From the NCBI GenBank assembly GCA_002284615.2, contig MU069738.1, positions 318,690 to 340,802 of the forward strand: a DNA stretch of 22,113 nucleotides, written 5' to 3'. A program made the translations under genes and the position numbers. Within the stretch, counting starts at the first letter, position 1. Each line of letters opens with the position of its first letter. Below the pieces are notes generated by a model, which worked only from the letters and a program-made list of their open reading frames with translations, was not told where the DNA came from and made no database searches. The DNA comes from Dunaliella salina. Its lineage: Eukaryota > Chlorophyta > Chlorophyceae > Chlamydomonadales > Dunaliellaceae. Positions 1 through 11,256 of this stretch are shown here, one piece after another.

Positions 1-3000
1 TCATGCAAAATTTTTAATAATTGGCCAGTGAACAGCCCAAATCTCGTCATTTTTGTTTCGACAGGCGCCTGCTATTGAGCACTATCTGTAGACATACTTT
101 TCTTGAGGAACACCTCCCAGATAGGCTAGCTGGCTTGGGAAATGTGTGTGTTGGGTCATTCTTGGCCATTTTTTGCATACAAGGATGGGCATAAAGGATG
201 TGGAGTGCTATTTCCCTGTGCTCAATTGGACACAAGTCCATTATTATATGATACAGCAGCACAAGCAAAATGGGGTGGAAACAGTGCTGCTCAGGGCTGA
301 TGCTTGCCAAAATTGTTGCTTTTTTATGCTTCAATTGTGTATTAAAGCATACCCTTGATCAGCCAGGCAATATTTTTGTGCAATTCTTGTTGCAAACCTT
401 TTCTTTTATCACAACGTATCCAACGGTGTGCTGCTTGACCAAAACGGATGACTTTCAGGATGACCCCTTTTTGGGGTGCTCATTTGCCCTAGTGCTGACA
501 CAGAAAATGGCTTTTGGTCCGGCGCCACAGCCTACGCCAAATTTGGGTGATATACTGCCGGACACTTTCAAACCCACTTCTGAGTAGGGGGGTTGGTTCT
601 TTGGGTCAGTGGTCTTGTATGGCATGTTGGTGGCATCTGGATGTGGCTCAGGTGGAGCTCTGTGCATTTAAAAGGTGCATTTCTCTCATTTGGGCACACC
701 AGTGCATGTTTTGAGGCAAAAGATGTTTCTCTATTAATATTTTAGTAATTAAGAATCATAAGGTGTGCCCCATACCTGCACTTCTTGGTCACCCCTGGGA
801 ATGGCCGTTTTTTGAGGGACCCTGCTCAGGCCCAAACTGCAGCGAGTGTTTGGGAAGCCTGCTGGTATTATTGCAAGTGATTTTGGGTTGCCAGGAGGAC
901 CTCTGGTGCTTATCGGATTTTCATCGCACGGACAAGCAAGTATGACCTGGGTGGTCTGGCCAGGCCCCGATAGGCCACCTCCGCACCCGCTCTTTGTCCT
1001 GGACGATGCCTGGGGTTGTCATCATCAACATTGACATCGCGGGCTGCCACGATGGGCGCTAGGGAGGAGCTGCTAGGCTTCGCAAAGTTGCTGGAGCTTC
1101 TTACTCACAAGTTTTTTCTGGTGGACACTCTTGCAAGGGATTAAATGTTGTTTTGAGGACATAAAGAGCAAAGTTACTTCATACGGAGTATATGAATCTG
1201 ACTTGAATTTTGAAAGTGACCGAAAATTCTGGATCTCCTGAGGTTGCCAGCAAGTAACTTCATTTCAATTTAAATAAATGTTAAATTTCTACCCTCAAAT
1301 GACTGGCTGTCAGCGGAAATTTGGACAAATTTAAGGATTTGAAATCCGGACCCCGCCCCAACACCCCGCTGAAGCGCCAAAATTTTGTTAAATATTGGTA
1401 GAAAGCTGTTCCTCGTCATCATCCTCTCGGCTGGCTTTGGAGCACCTCCAGGACAGCCCCCTGCCAGCTCGCATCAGGTAGCCACCAGTGCACTCAGGGA
1501 CCATTCTGGGATCCACCTGCAGGCTTGGGGTTAGGGCACACAGAGGGTGAGTTTTGCTGGCTGAGCGCGCAAACATGCAGACCTAGCGCGCAGCAGGGTT
1601 TACCAAAGGGGACCAGCTCAGCGCTGAAAAATTGTTTTTTTTACTAGCTTTCAGGAGGTGTTCTCAGATCAGAGGTGGCGTGGCTGGCATAAGGCAGGAT
1701 ACCACACAGGGATTGTGGGGCTGACTTTTGGTGCATGAAGTGCCTCCAGGATGATTGTTTTGGCAAAAAACTTGGCATGGGGGTTTAGCATGGTGATTTG
1801 AAGGGGTTGTGTGTGGGGAATCGGGAGTGTGCAGGTGTGTGGGTGCCTGCTGGGGGAAACATGCTCATCGTTAGGGGTAAAGCATGCAGTGTGTGGTAGC
1901 AGCTGAGGTGGAGCTCACACCTGTCCAGAGCAAAAATTTGCACATGCCTTCATATCATAGATGAGCACGATGTGGGAGGAGCTACTCACGTGCCCTTCTT
2001 TGAACATACCACCATGCACTGCTCCCCAGAATTTGCATGCAATCCCCTGAAAACTTTCCCAGACCTCACAGGTGCCCTGAGACACCCTCCAACACAGGGC
2101 ATGCAAGGCTTGGGGCAGTGCATGGCCAGCTGGTCAGCGTTTTGCGTGTGAGTAATGAGCGTACAAGGGGTGTGTTAGGTGTGCTGAAGTGGTGTTCCCA
2201 AGCTTTAAATATGTGCATTTTGAGCTTTTTGACTCTTAATGATGCTTCTTGAGTGCTGGAGCTCACTGTGCAGGCCAGTGGGGTGCATGCATGTGCAATT
2301 TACCCCATGCCACCCACCCAACATGTCCACAGCCCGCATCTGCAGTAATGTGGACGCAGGATGTCCTTCCTCATGTCTTGGAGCATGTCTGGGACAGGGT
2401 GGGGCAAGCTGTCCGGGCTGCTGCTGGCTCCAGGGTTCTCCTTCCTGCTGGAAAAACCTCTGCAACAGCTGCTGTCGCTCCAGCTGTGCAGAGTTGCTGC
2501 CCCAAAATTTGAATAATGACTCATTGAACGACAAAGAGCACTCGTGCCCCAAAAATGGCAAGTTTGGTGGCCCGTCAGAGAGGTAATGTCGCTCGACCGG
2601 GCTGGACCAGTTGAATTTCAAACCTGACAGTTGGTGCACCGGGGCTCATAAACAAGCGCAGATGGACCTGTTATATTGTGTTTAACGAGTTCGATCCCTC
2701 AAATTGAGCTCCACAAGTTTTTTGGTAGGGGTATCCAATCTGTGTGGTCTGGACACCAACCTCCTGTATCTCCCCAGCCACGGCACCATCCCAGATTCTG
2801 AGACCAGGTCCTCCAACCAGTTTTGCACCAGAAAACTAAAAGTCAAAAATGGGGTTGGAGCAACTTGGTCTGGGGTTGAACATAGGGCCGATCATTTTGC
2901 AGCCTCTGCCCCATGTTGCAATACTCTCTTCCTCCTGGGTTGCATCTCCCGCTGTTCCGCTTGTGTGGTTATCTTGCGTCTTGGACATTTGAAACCCACC

Positions 3001-3234
3001 CAATTCTCTTCAGTGGCCGCCCTTCCACTTGTGTTTGGCTCCAGGTGTGGAAGAGCAATATAAAATGTTCTTCCCTCTTTTCACACCCATCAAGTGGTTA
3101 GCGCACGAGCTTTGCATCCTTGAAGCTCAAGCATTCTCGTCAAAAGTTTTGCAAACAAGTAAGTGGATGTCACTGCGACTGCGCAACAGGTCTTCAAGTA
3201 CCTGTTCACTGCTTCTTTTCACACCAAAGCGTGC
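1..3234. other. Stretch with no recognised gene (5' flank or long 5' intron)
   Basis: I found no protein family, RNA gene or transposon here that I can support. Open frames are short and overlap on both strands; the longest (minus 2205-2639, 144 codons) has no motif I recognise. The kinase downstream lacks its N-terminal exons, so some of this interval is probably its intron or upstream exons. The only hint is a frame beginning just after an AG at 841 and reading RVFGKP, which resembles the segment just before the Ala-rich loop in ABC1 kinases, followed by what looks like a frame-broken loop. Confidence 0.5.
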
Positions 3235-4034
3235 ACCAAGAAAATCGCGTCTGGGGAATTCGAGGTCAGGCATCCTAGGGCTACAGATGCTAACCTATTA
3301 TCTCCCACTGACCCTTCTCTTTGCGTGCACCACTTGCTCTTACCCCAGGCATCCCTGCTGGTCAAGTGTAGGCCATCAGGGGCAGGCACCCTGGCGTGGG
3401 AGGCCACAGCCTTTACATCTTCCTCTGACCCTTTTCTTTGTATGCTCTGCACTTGTTCTATACCTATGCTTCCCTGCTGGCCAAGCGTGGCCACCGAGGG
3501 CACGCATCCTGGCACAGTAGACACCACCCTAATACCTTCTTCTGACCCTTTCCTTTGCTTGCATTACTTGTTCTCACCCCAGGCTTACCTGCTAGCCAAG
3601 CTGTGACCTTCCAGGCACCCTGGTCCGGCAGACCCCAGTGGGTTACTCTCCCTCTCGCCCTTTTATTTGTACTGCACTCGCTCTAAACCCAGGCTTCTCA
3701 GCTGACCGAGGGGTGGCTGTAAAAGTCAGGCACCCTGGTGTGACAGATGATAGCCTGGTATCTCCCACCCTTCTCTTTGCATGCACCACTTGCTCTGACC
3801 CCAGGTTTCCCTGCTGGCCAAGATTGTACCTTCAAGGTCAGGCACCCTGGTCTGGCAGACATTGTCGTGTACTCTCTCCTCACCCTTTTTTATTGTACTG
3901 CACTCGCTGTATACCCAGGCTTCCCTGCTGGCCAAGTGGCGGCTGTCAAAGTCAGGCGCCCTGGCGCGGCAGATACCAGCCTAGTATCTTCCTCTGACCC
4001 TTCTCTTTGCTTGAATCACTTGCTCTGACCCCAG
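3235..4034 (+). repeat. Tandem array of acceptor site plus start of kinase exon 1 (~115-bp units)
   Basis: Units of 110-119 bp repeat seven times. The equivalent of the 3' splice site lies at 3348, 3467, 3582, 3692, 3804, 3918 and 4034; the last is the real acceptor of exon 1. A partial unit precedes them near 3261. Each unit has a pyrimidine-rich tract, a cag acceptor (changed to cat in the 3467 unit), then a diverged copy of the exon start encoding something close to AGQVVAVKVRHPGV. Two unit flavours alternate (a ccacttgctctgacccc type and a tgcactcgctgtataccc type), so there is a higher-order period of about 228 bp. The 3918 unit is almost intact in coding sense (AGQVAAVKVRRPGAADT). Array and copying are seen directly; any splicing role is inference. 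Confidence 0.9.
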
Positions 4035-4213
4035 GCTTTCCTGCTGGCCAAGTGGTGGCTGTCAAAGTCAGACACCCTGGCGTGGCGGACACGATTCTGC
4101 GGGATTTCTCGCTCATGATGGCCGTGGCTAGCTTGGCCAGCCAAGTGCCTGCCATCGCCCACCTCCGCATTGAAGACACGCTGAAACAGTTTGCCGCCCC
4201 ACTCACAGAGCAG
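4035..4213 (+). CDS. ABC1 kinase exon 1 (of those recognised): VAVK lysine
   Basis: The acceptor is ctgacccc-ag at 4033-4034 and the donor is CAG|gtgtgt at 4214. The exon opens with the last two bases of a split codon (phase 1), then reads FPAGQVVAVKVRHPGV and continues to end in FAAPLTEQ. The lysine of VAVK is the expected nucleotide-binding lysine. A missing upstream exon must supply the Ala-rich loop and one base of the split codon. Confidence 0.92.
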
Positions 4214-7200
4214 GTGTGTGCGCTCACTTGAGTCATGTGCCAGCTGGTAATTACGACATCTTTAAGATCAAATGTTTTTGTTTTTTGATTAAAAATGATA
4301 CAATCCGAAGTTCTTATCTGTGTCGAATCATGTGCCAATCAGTACAACGCTGAAAGGGGGAACGTGTTGCTTGAGCTGGTCCAGTTAGCCTGGGCAGCTA
4401 GGTGCCTGCCATCGCCCACCTTCACGTTCAAAGCTTGCTCAAGCAGCTTGTTACCCTGCTCACGAACCAGTTGTGTGTACTCAGTGCTTTCTTGTGCGAG
4501 AGAAACGGCGTGTGTCCTACGTTAGTGGGTGTGGCCAAAACTCAACTGGTGGAGAGTGCAAAAAGTTTGTATGCGTTGGACAGAAATGAGCTGCGCGCGT
4601 TGCTGCCTCTCAACCAGCGCTGCGCGTCAAGCCATTTCAAAAAGCTTTGAAGTGCAGAGTTACGGCAGACCATGTGTCGTTGGCAGAAGCAAGGTGCAAG
4701 CAGCATGGAGTGTCTGTCAGTACAGCATGCAGAGTTTCCCCAGAGAGTTTGTCAGCACCAAATGGACAGCAAATCCAAATCAGAATGGCGCAACTGCATG
4801 CAGCTTTTTTGTTCTCAAAATTGGCGCAGTACAGGTCACAAGGCAGAGGTAGGGGCGAGAGTGCATGCAAGCAACAGCAACTTTCATGCTAGGTTGCATG
4901 CTGTCCATTCTGACCGAAACTAGTGCAGCATCCATCTGCATAGGTCCTGCAGCTCGTCTGCTAGGCACCAACAACGCTTTCTCTGCTCGCAGCGGCCCTA
5001 ACAGGGCCCTGAAATGTTGTCATTTCATTCCTATTTGCTTCAGTGCTGATTTTTTTTCCCCAGGCAGGAGAAGGGCCCTTGAGGATTTTTCAGGACTCCT
5101 GCCAGGTTCTGCCTAACCTCCCTATGGTACCCTGCCTGAACGCCGCAATGCTCAGGCAAAAGCTAATACCAAGCGCATCCAACCTCGTTTTGTTCCCTTG
5201 TGTGCCCCCCAGGTCGATCTATCGAGGGAGGCCTCGAACCTGCAGCAGTTCAACTACAACTTCCGGAACACCCTGGCTGTTGATTTCCCCGTCCCTCTGT
5301 ATCCCCTGGTTTCTAATGAGGTGTGTGGCTTTGTATTTTCTTGATACACATTCGCCTAAGCTCAGGAGGGTGGCAAGGACAGATTTGCAGGTCATGGTGA
5401 AGGAGAACAGGCTTTTCATGCTTTATCTCTGGAGAAGAAGATTGACAACACTTTGGGCCAATGCATCTTCCAGTCCCTATTCATGTGGGGAGGAATTTTC
5501 TGTGTGCCCTGTTTCCTATGTATTTCATACAGCTTGCAAACTAGGTGTAAGTTAAAGATGTCAGTTGCTTTTTTGCTTTAAATTTCTTTTTTAATGCATG
5601 ATGGTCCGAGAAGGATCATGGGGCAAAAACCTTGGATGCTGTGCTTGTGTGAGAAGCTTGAAACTTCCGTCTGTTCTCTACTGGAATTCTTGAGGTTGTG
5701 CGTAATATGATACCTTCCTCAATTGGACGGTCCAATGAAAGTGCAAGTAAAACTGCCTTGCATGGCGAGTGCGTGGATATTGATATTTGAAAGTGTCAAC
5801 CGATCAAATGAACATCTTCCAGAAGGTGCAAGCTCGGTTCATGCACATCACCATATGGTCGCTGCTCACCTCCTCCATGCAGGTTTTGGTGGAGACCTTT
5901 GAGGAGGGTGACAACATCTCGCGCTACATCGAGTCCGGCCATGGCCCCATCAACCAGCGCCTGTCGGTCATTGGCTCCGGCACTATGTTACAGGTGCAGT
6001 GCACAGTTTCATACTGTGACTTTACAGTGTGTACAAATGCACTATTTATGCTCTAGATCATAGCAGCTACGTCTACGGGCTTGTCAGTCATTGGACCTGG
6101 CACTACTTTACAGGCACTTTACAGGCAGGAGTGCTTGTCAGGCGTTGGCTCTGGCACTATCTAATCTATCAGGTGCGGAACACGCTTCCTCAGTTCAGAG
6201 CAATGCCCGTGCTAATATCTGCGTACTTTGCACCTGGAGCCCCATGCTGACATTCCTTATTCCCACCAGAAGTGTTGCACCTTCTTGTAATGGTGTGCAT
6301 GGTGAAGCCATATGGGATGAGGCTCCTCAAGAAATTGGGCTGCGCATTGCCTTTTCAGGAGGCACACCTTGTTTTTTTGATGCTGGAGTTTGCGTTGGGC
6401 ATTGGAGAGGACGTTTTTTTTCATTCACATTTATTTTGGCACCCCAGGTCTGAATCATGCACAATGCTGGTGACAGCAGGAAATCTCTCTGGATGCAAAC
6501 ATGCGCATGCATACCCCGCAGGTGATGCTCCTGGACAACCTCATCTCCACTCAGACCTGCATGGGTTGATGGTATCAGGAATCCTACAGGAAAATTCTTT
6601 GTTTCATCTGATCCATCTTCTGCTTCTATAACCCGCAGATGATGCTCCTGGACAACCTCATCCCCACTCAGACCTGCACGATGCTAGTGGCACCAGGTTC
6701 TTTCAGGAACTCTCTCTAAAAGCCATTGTGTGCTTCTATATCCCGCAGATGATGCTCCTGGACAACCTCATCCACTCAGACCTGCACCCCGGGAACATCC
6801 TTGTGCGGTTGATGCCCCCTGGGAGCCTGATGGGGCTACTGTACGGCGGGCTGGAGGGCGTGAAGCGCAGTGGATATGTGAGTACGGTGGGATGAAGGGC
6901 GTGAAGCGCAGCGGATATTTGAGTTTGACGGGGCAGGTGATTTGGTGGCTGGAAGGAGTGATCTTAATGGCAGAAGAAAGGATACAAGAGAGGCGGAAGT
7001 GTGAATACGATGGTGCTGGTGTTTGGTCGTCTGGATGAAGTAGAGCGCGGTGGATATGTGAGTACGATCAGGCAGGTGGTCAGGTGGCTGGAGGGATGAG
7101 AACAAGGTGGGAGTGTGAGTGTGAAGGGGCTGCTGTATGATGGGGTAGAGGGCGTGAAGCACAGCAGATATGTGCGTATAACGGGGCAGGTGTTTAGGAA

Positions 7201-10200
7201 GGAGTGGACCGTGGATCGGGCTGGAAGGCGTGAAGCGCAGTGGATATGTGAGTATTATGGGGCAGGTGTATGGGTGGGGTGGATGGCAAGAGTGAACTGT
7301 GTGGCTGGCTGGAGGAATGAAAGCAAAGTGGAAGTGTGAGGACAATGGGGCAGGTGTTTAGGAAGGAGGGAACTGTGTAGCGGGCTGGAAGGCGTGAAGC
7401 GCAGTGGATATGTGAGTATTATGGGGCAGGTGTATGGGTGGGGTGGGCAGAAGGAGTGAACCGTGTGGCTGGCTGGACGGAAGAAAGCAAAGTGGAAGTG
7501 TGAGGACAATGGGGCAGGTGTTTAGGAAGAAGTGGACTGTGTAGCGGGCTGGAGGGCGTGAAGCGCAGTGGATATGTGAGTTTTGTGGGGCAGGTGTATT
7601 GGTGGGCAGAAGGAGTGAACCGTGTGGCTGGCTGGAGGGATGAAAGCAAAGTGGAAGTATGAAGGCAATGGGGCTGGCAAAGTGCATAGCGTGCTGGAGG
7701 GCGTGAAGCGCAGTGGATTGTGAGTATTATGGGGCGAGTGTATTGGTGGACGGAAGGGGTGAACCGTGTTTGCTGGCCAGAGGGACGAGAGCAAATTGGA
7801 AGTGTAAGGACAATGGGGCTGGTGTTTGGGTGGCCAGGAGGAGTGTACTGAATGGTAAGCTGGAGGGCATGAAATGCAGTGGATATGTCAGTGTGATTGG
7901 GCAGGTATATTTGTAGCCGCAAGGAGTGAATGGATAGTGTGCTGGGGGGGGTTAGGGCAGTCGATGCGTGAGTACAATGGGTCAAGTGCATTGGTGGCTG
8001 GAAGGTGAGAAGGTGTATGGCGGGCTGGGGGGATGAAAGCAAAGTGGAAAAGTGAGTGCGCTGGGGCAGGTGCTTGTGGCGGGAAATGGTAAAGCGCAGT
8101 GGAATGTGAGGATGATGGAACTAGAATACAGTTGGCTAGAGACAGTGAAGCGTGGGGGAAATGTGAAGGTGCATGTGTTTGGCAAGCTGAAGGGAACAGA
8201 GTGCCGTTGATATGTGATTGATTGGCAGGCCCAGGCTCGTGCATGGTACGGTTATGTTAGTTGTCGGTAAGTGGGTCGGAGGGTAGGCCTGGGCGAGCGC
8301 TTGCTCATGCATATGTGATGTTGCTAATATAAGTGTAGCAGCAGACAAGTGCATGTGTGGTGTACAGCAGCAGAAGTGCGCATGACAGTCTTGTGTTGCT
8401 GATGTGATATTGCTCGTGCAAGTGTGATGTGTTGCAGCAGAAGTGCATCTGGCAGATTGGTGTTGCTGATATGGCATCTCTTTGAGGTTCACATCCGTGA
8501 TTGTCCAACCAATTAATCCATCAAGGACCTCATCAATCAAGAATTGAAGGGACGTTGATGCGCCAATCTCTGATGCAAGCGAGGGGTCTTTTTGGGATGC
8601 ACATTCATGATTAGACAGCAATGGAATGCCATAGGTGTAAGGTCTGCATGAAAGTCTGAATGAGGGCATGTTGGGGCGCCACGCTTCTGAGATGGCACAG
8701 CGGACTTGTGCTGAGATTCTGAAGCACAGCAGACCACATGGGCATCAGAGCCTTCAGGAGTGGCATAGCATGTACCCATTGTGCATGTTATTTGCTGTGT
8801 TATTTGTGTGGTCAGTGAGAAAGGCACGCATATCTGTCGATGGTGGTTTACAGGGGGCCTCTTGGGCTGTCTCGAGGTCCATTTTTTTTTCGGAAAGGGC
8901 TAATAAGTTAATGATCCTTCTTCCAAAGCCTACGTCATTTTGTTATCCTCCCCCTCTCCCCCCCCCAAAAAAACAACTCATTGTGTCCTGCACTGTCCTG
9001 CATCAGTGGCCTCGATCACTGCTTCAACTCCTGAGTCAATGGGTGTGCCCTGGTGGTCCATTCAGCAGCCACATTGTGCCATCCTTTCTCATCTGTGCAC
9101 TAACTTTCTTATGCATCTCATCTTTTTCTTCAATGCATTACATCTTTCTTAATGCATCTCATCATTAGATAATGGTGAAAACTCAAAATGCATCGACTTT
9201 CCATTATCATCTAATGCTGATGAGGAGCCAGACGAGGGGAATCATGTGTTTGGCATGCAGTCTTCCATAAAGTCTCGAAGATCCTTTCTCATCTGTGCGC
9301 TGCATTTCAGGTGACGAACCCGACCAGGGCTCAGATTGATGTGCTGCAGCAGCGGTGGCTGCAGCCCCAGATTGTGCTGCTAGACGTGGGCATGGTGAGT
9401 GCAGCTAATGAATTACACTTCCAAACAGTGCTTTTGGAAGAACTTTGAGCTAATAAGTAACAAAAACAGGAATCAGGGCTCAGATTGATGTGCTGCGGCA
9501 GTGGTGGCTGCAGCCCCAGATTGTGCTGCTGGACGTGGGCATGGTGAGTGCAGCTAATGAATTACCAATCCCAACGGTGCTTTTGGAAGAACTATGAGCT
9601 AAAAAGTAATGTGAACAGGAATCAGGGCTCAGATTGATGCTGCAGCAGCGGTGGCTGCAGCCCCAAATTGTGCTGCTGGACGTGGGCATGGTGAGTACAG
9701 CTAATGAATGGGCGTAAGGCATGGTTAGTGTCTCTATTGATGGGTGCAAGCATGGTGAGAAGAGCCTGTCGGTGTGCACCTGCACTGGTGGCTGAAGCCT
9801 CCAAATGTACTGCTGGGCAGGGGTATGATGAGTGGACCAATGACGTAGGGCTCCAGACAGTACAGCTCCAAATTCTACTGTTCCAGACAGTGGTTTTGGA
9901 TGTGTGGAATTCTGTGGAGCACATGGGGCTGATGGGGTCTGTCATGCCAAAGAGTCATGTCGAGCTAAAAAGGGATCTGAGCTGGAATCTCTTCCTCGAA
10001 CGTGCGTCTGCATGCTCAGAGGAACACTGCTGAGCACGACAGAACGATCACTGTGCCCTTTATTTTCAGAGGAACAATGCTGAGCACGACAGAACGATCA
10101 CACTGTCCTTCATTGTTTGTCGACCCCTTCATGTCCTAAGGCTGCCTTCCAGTGGCTCCTTTTTGTCGCCAGGCTTCTGTGTGAAAAGGCTTCCCTCATG

Positions 10201-10756
10201 ACACGTTTTGATGTCAAAATACCACCTGCTTCAACAATTCCTTGGTGTCATGAGCCTTGTGTGCTGAGAGACTCACATCACAAGACTCCACAGGACTGCT
10301 TACCAATGTGTGCTGAGAGACTCACATCTCAAGACCACAGGACTGCTTACCAATGTGTGCTGAGAGACTCACATCACAAGACTCCACAGGACTGCTTACC
10401 AATGGCCTCTTCATGTCTACAGACTCATGTCATGAGTCTCCTTCCATTGGCATGCCTCTGTTTGTTTCCCCTCACGCACTGCATGCTTACTGATGCAGCT
10501 CCGCTTCTCTATTACCTTCTGTGTGAGGACATCACATCTCCAACAGAGGTGCCTTGCAGAAAAGCATATAACTATCTTCTGGCTTGAGGTGTCAAAGAAT
10601 CTGATCACCATTAAGCTTGCTCTTGGTGATATTCCATCTGCAGGCCACTGAACTTTCTGATGAAGATAAATCCAACATGGTGGGCCTGTTTAGGTCCTTT
10701 GCAGCCATGGACGGCACAGAAGTGGGGAAATGGGTGCTGCGTTTCTCAGGTTGGTT

Positions 10757-10827
<71 letters not shown>

Positions 10828-11217
10828 NNNNNNNNNNNNNNNNNNNNNNNNNNNNNNNNNNNNNNNNNNNNNNNNNNNNNNNNNNNNNNNNNNNNNNNNN
10901 NNNNNNNNNNNNNNNNNNNNNNNNNNNNNNNNNNNNNNNNNNNNNNNNNNNNNNNNNNNNNNNNNNNNNNNNNNNNNNNNNNNNNNNNNNNNNNNNNNNN
11001 NNNNNNNNNNNNNNNNNNNNNNNNNNNNNNNNNNNNNNNNNNNNNNNNNNNNNNNNNNNNNNNNNNNNNNNNNNNNNNNNNNNNNNNNNNNNNNNNNNNN
11101 NNNNNNNNNNNNNNNNNNNNNNNNNNNNNNNNNNNNNNNNNNNNNNNNNNNNNNNNNNNNNNNNNNNNNNNNNNNNNNNNNNNNNNNNNNNNNNNNNNNN
11201 NNNNNNNNNNNNNNNNN

Positions 11218-11256
<39 letters not shown>

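Noticed and set aside
1048..1144. Plus-strand peptide AREELLGFAKLLELLTHKFF as a possible kinase or other exon
   Set aside because: It loosely resembles helical C-lobe segments of ABC1 kinases, but that part is already supplied by exon 7. No good acceptor, and too short to support.
2340..2480. GC-rich frame containing VGQAV as a possible KxGQ exon
   Set aside because: The residues around it do not fit the KxGQ(W/x)xSxRxD signature and there is no supporting splice phase.
2205..2639. Minus-strand 144-codon ORF
   Set aside because: It overlaps two plus-strand frames of similar length, has no recognisable motif, and the region is GC-richer, which lengthens chance frames.
5043..5555. Plus-strand 170-codon ORF overlapping kinase exon 2
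   Set aside because: It is in a different frame from exon 2 (5213-5320), whose family-conserved residues define the coding phase.
7255..8244. Overlapping minus-strand ORFs up to 207 codons (Ser/Pro/His/Thr-rich)
   Set aside because: They are the reverse complement of the exon 4-derived satellite; a repeat unit without stops gives long frames in one phase. No start context, domain or splice structure.
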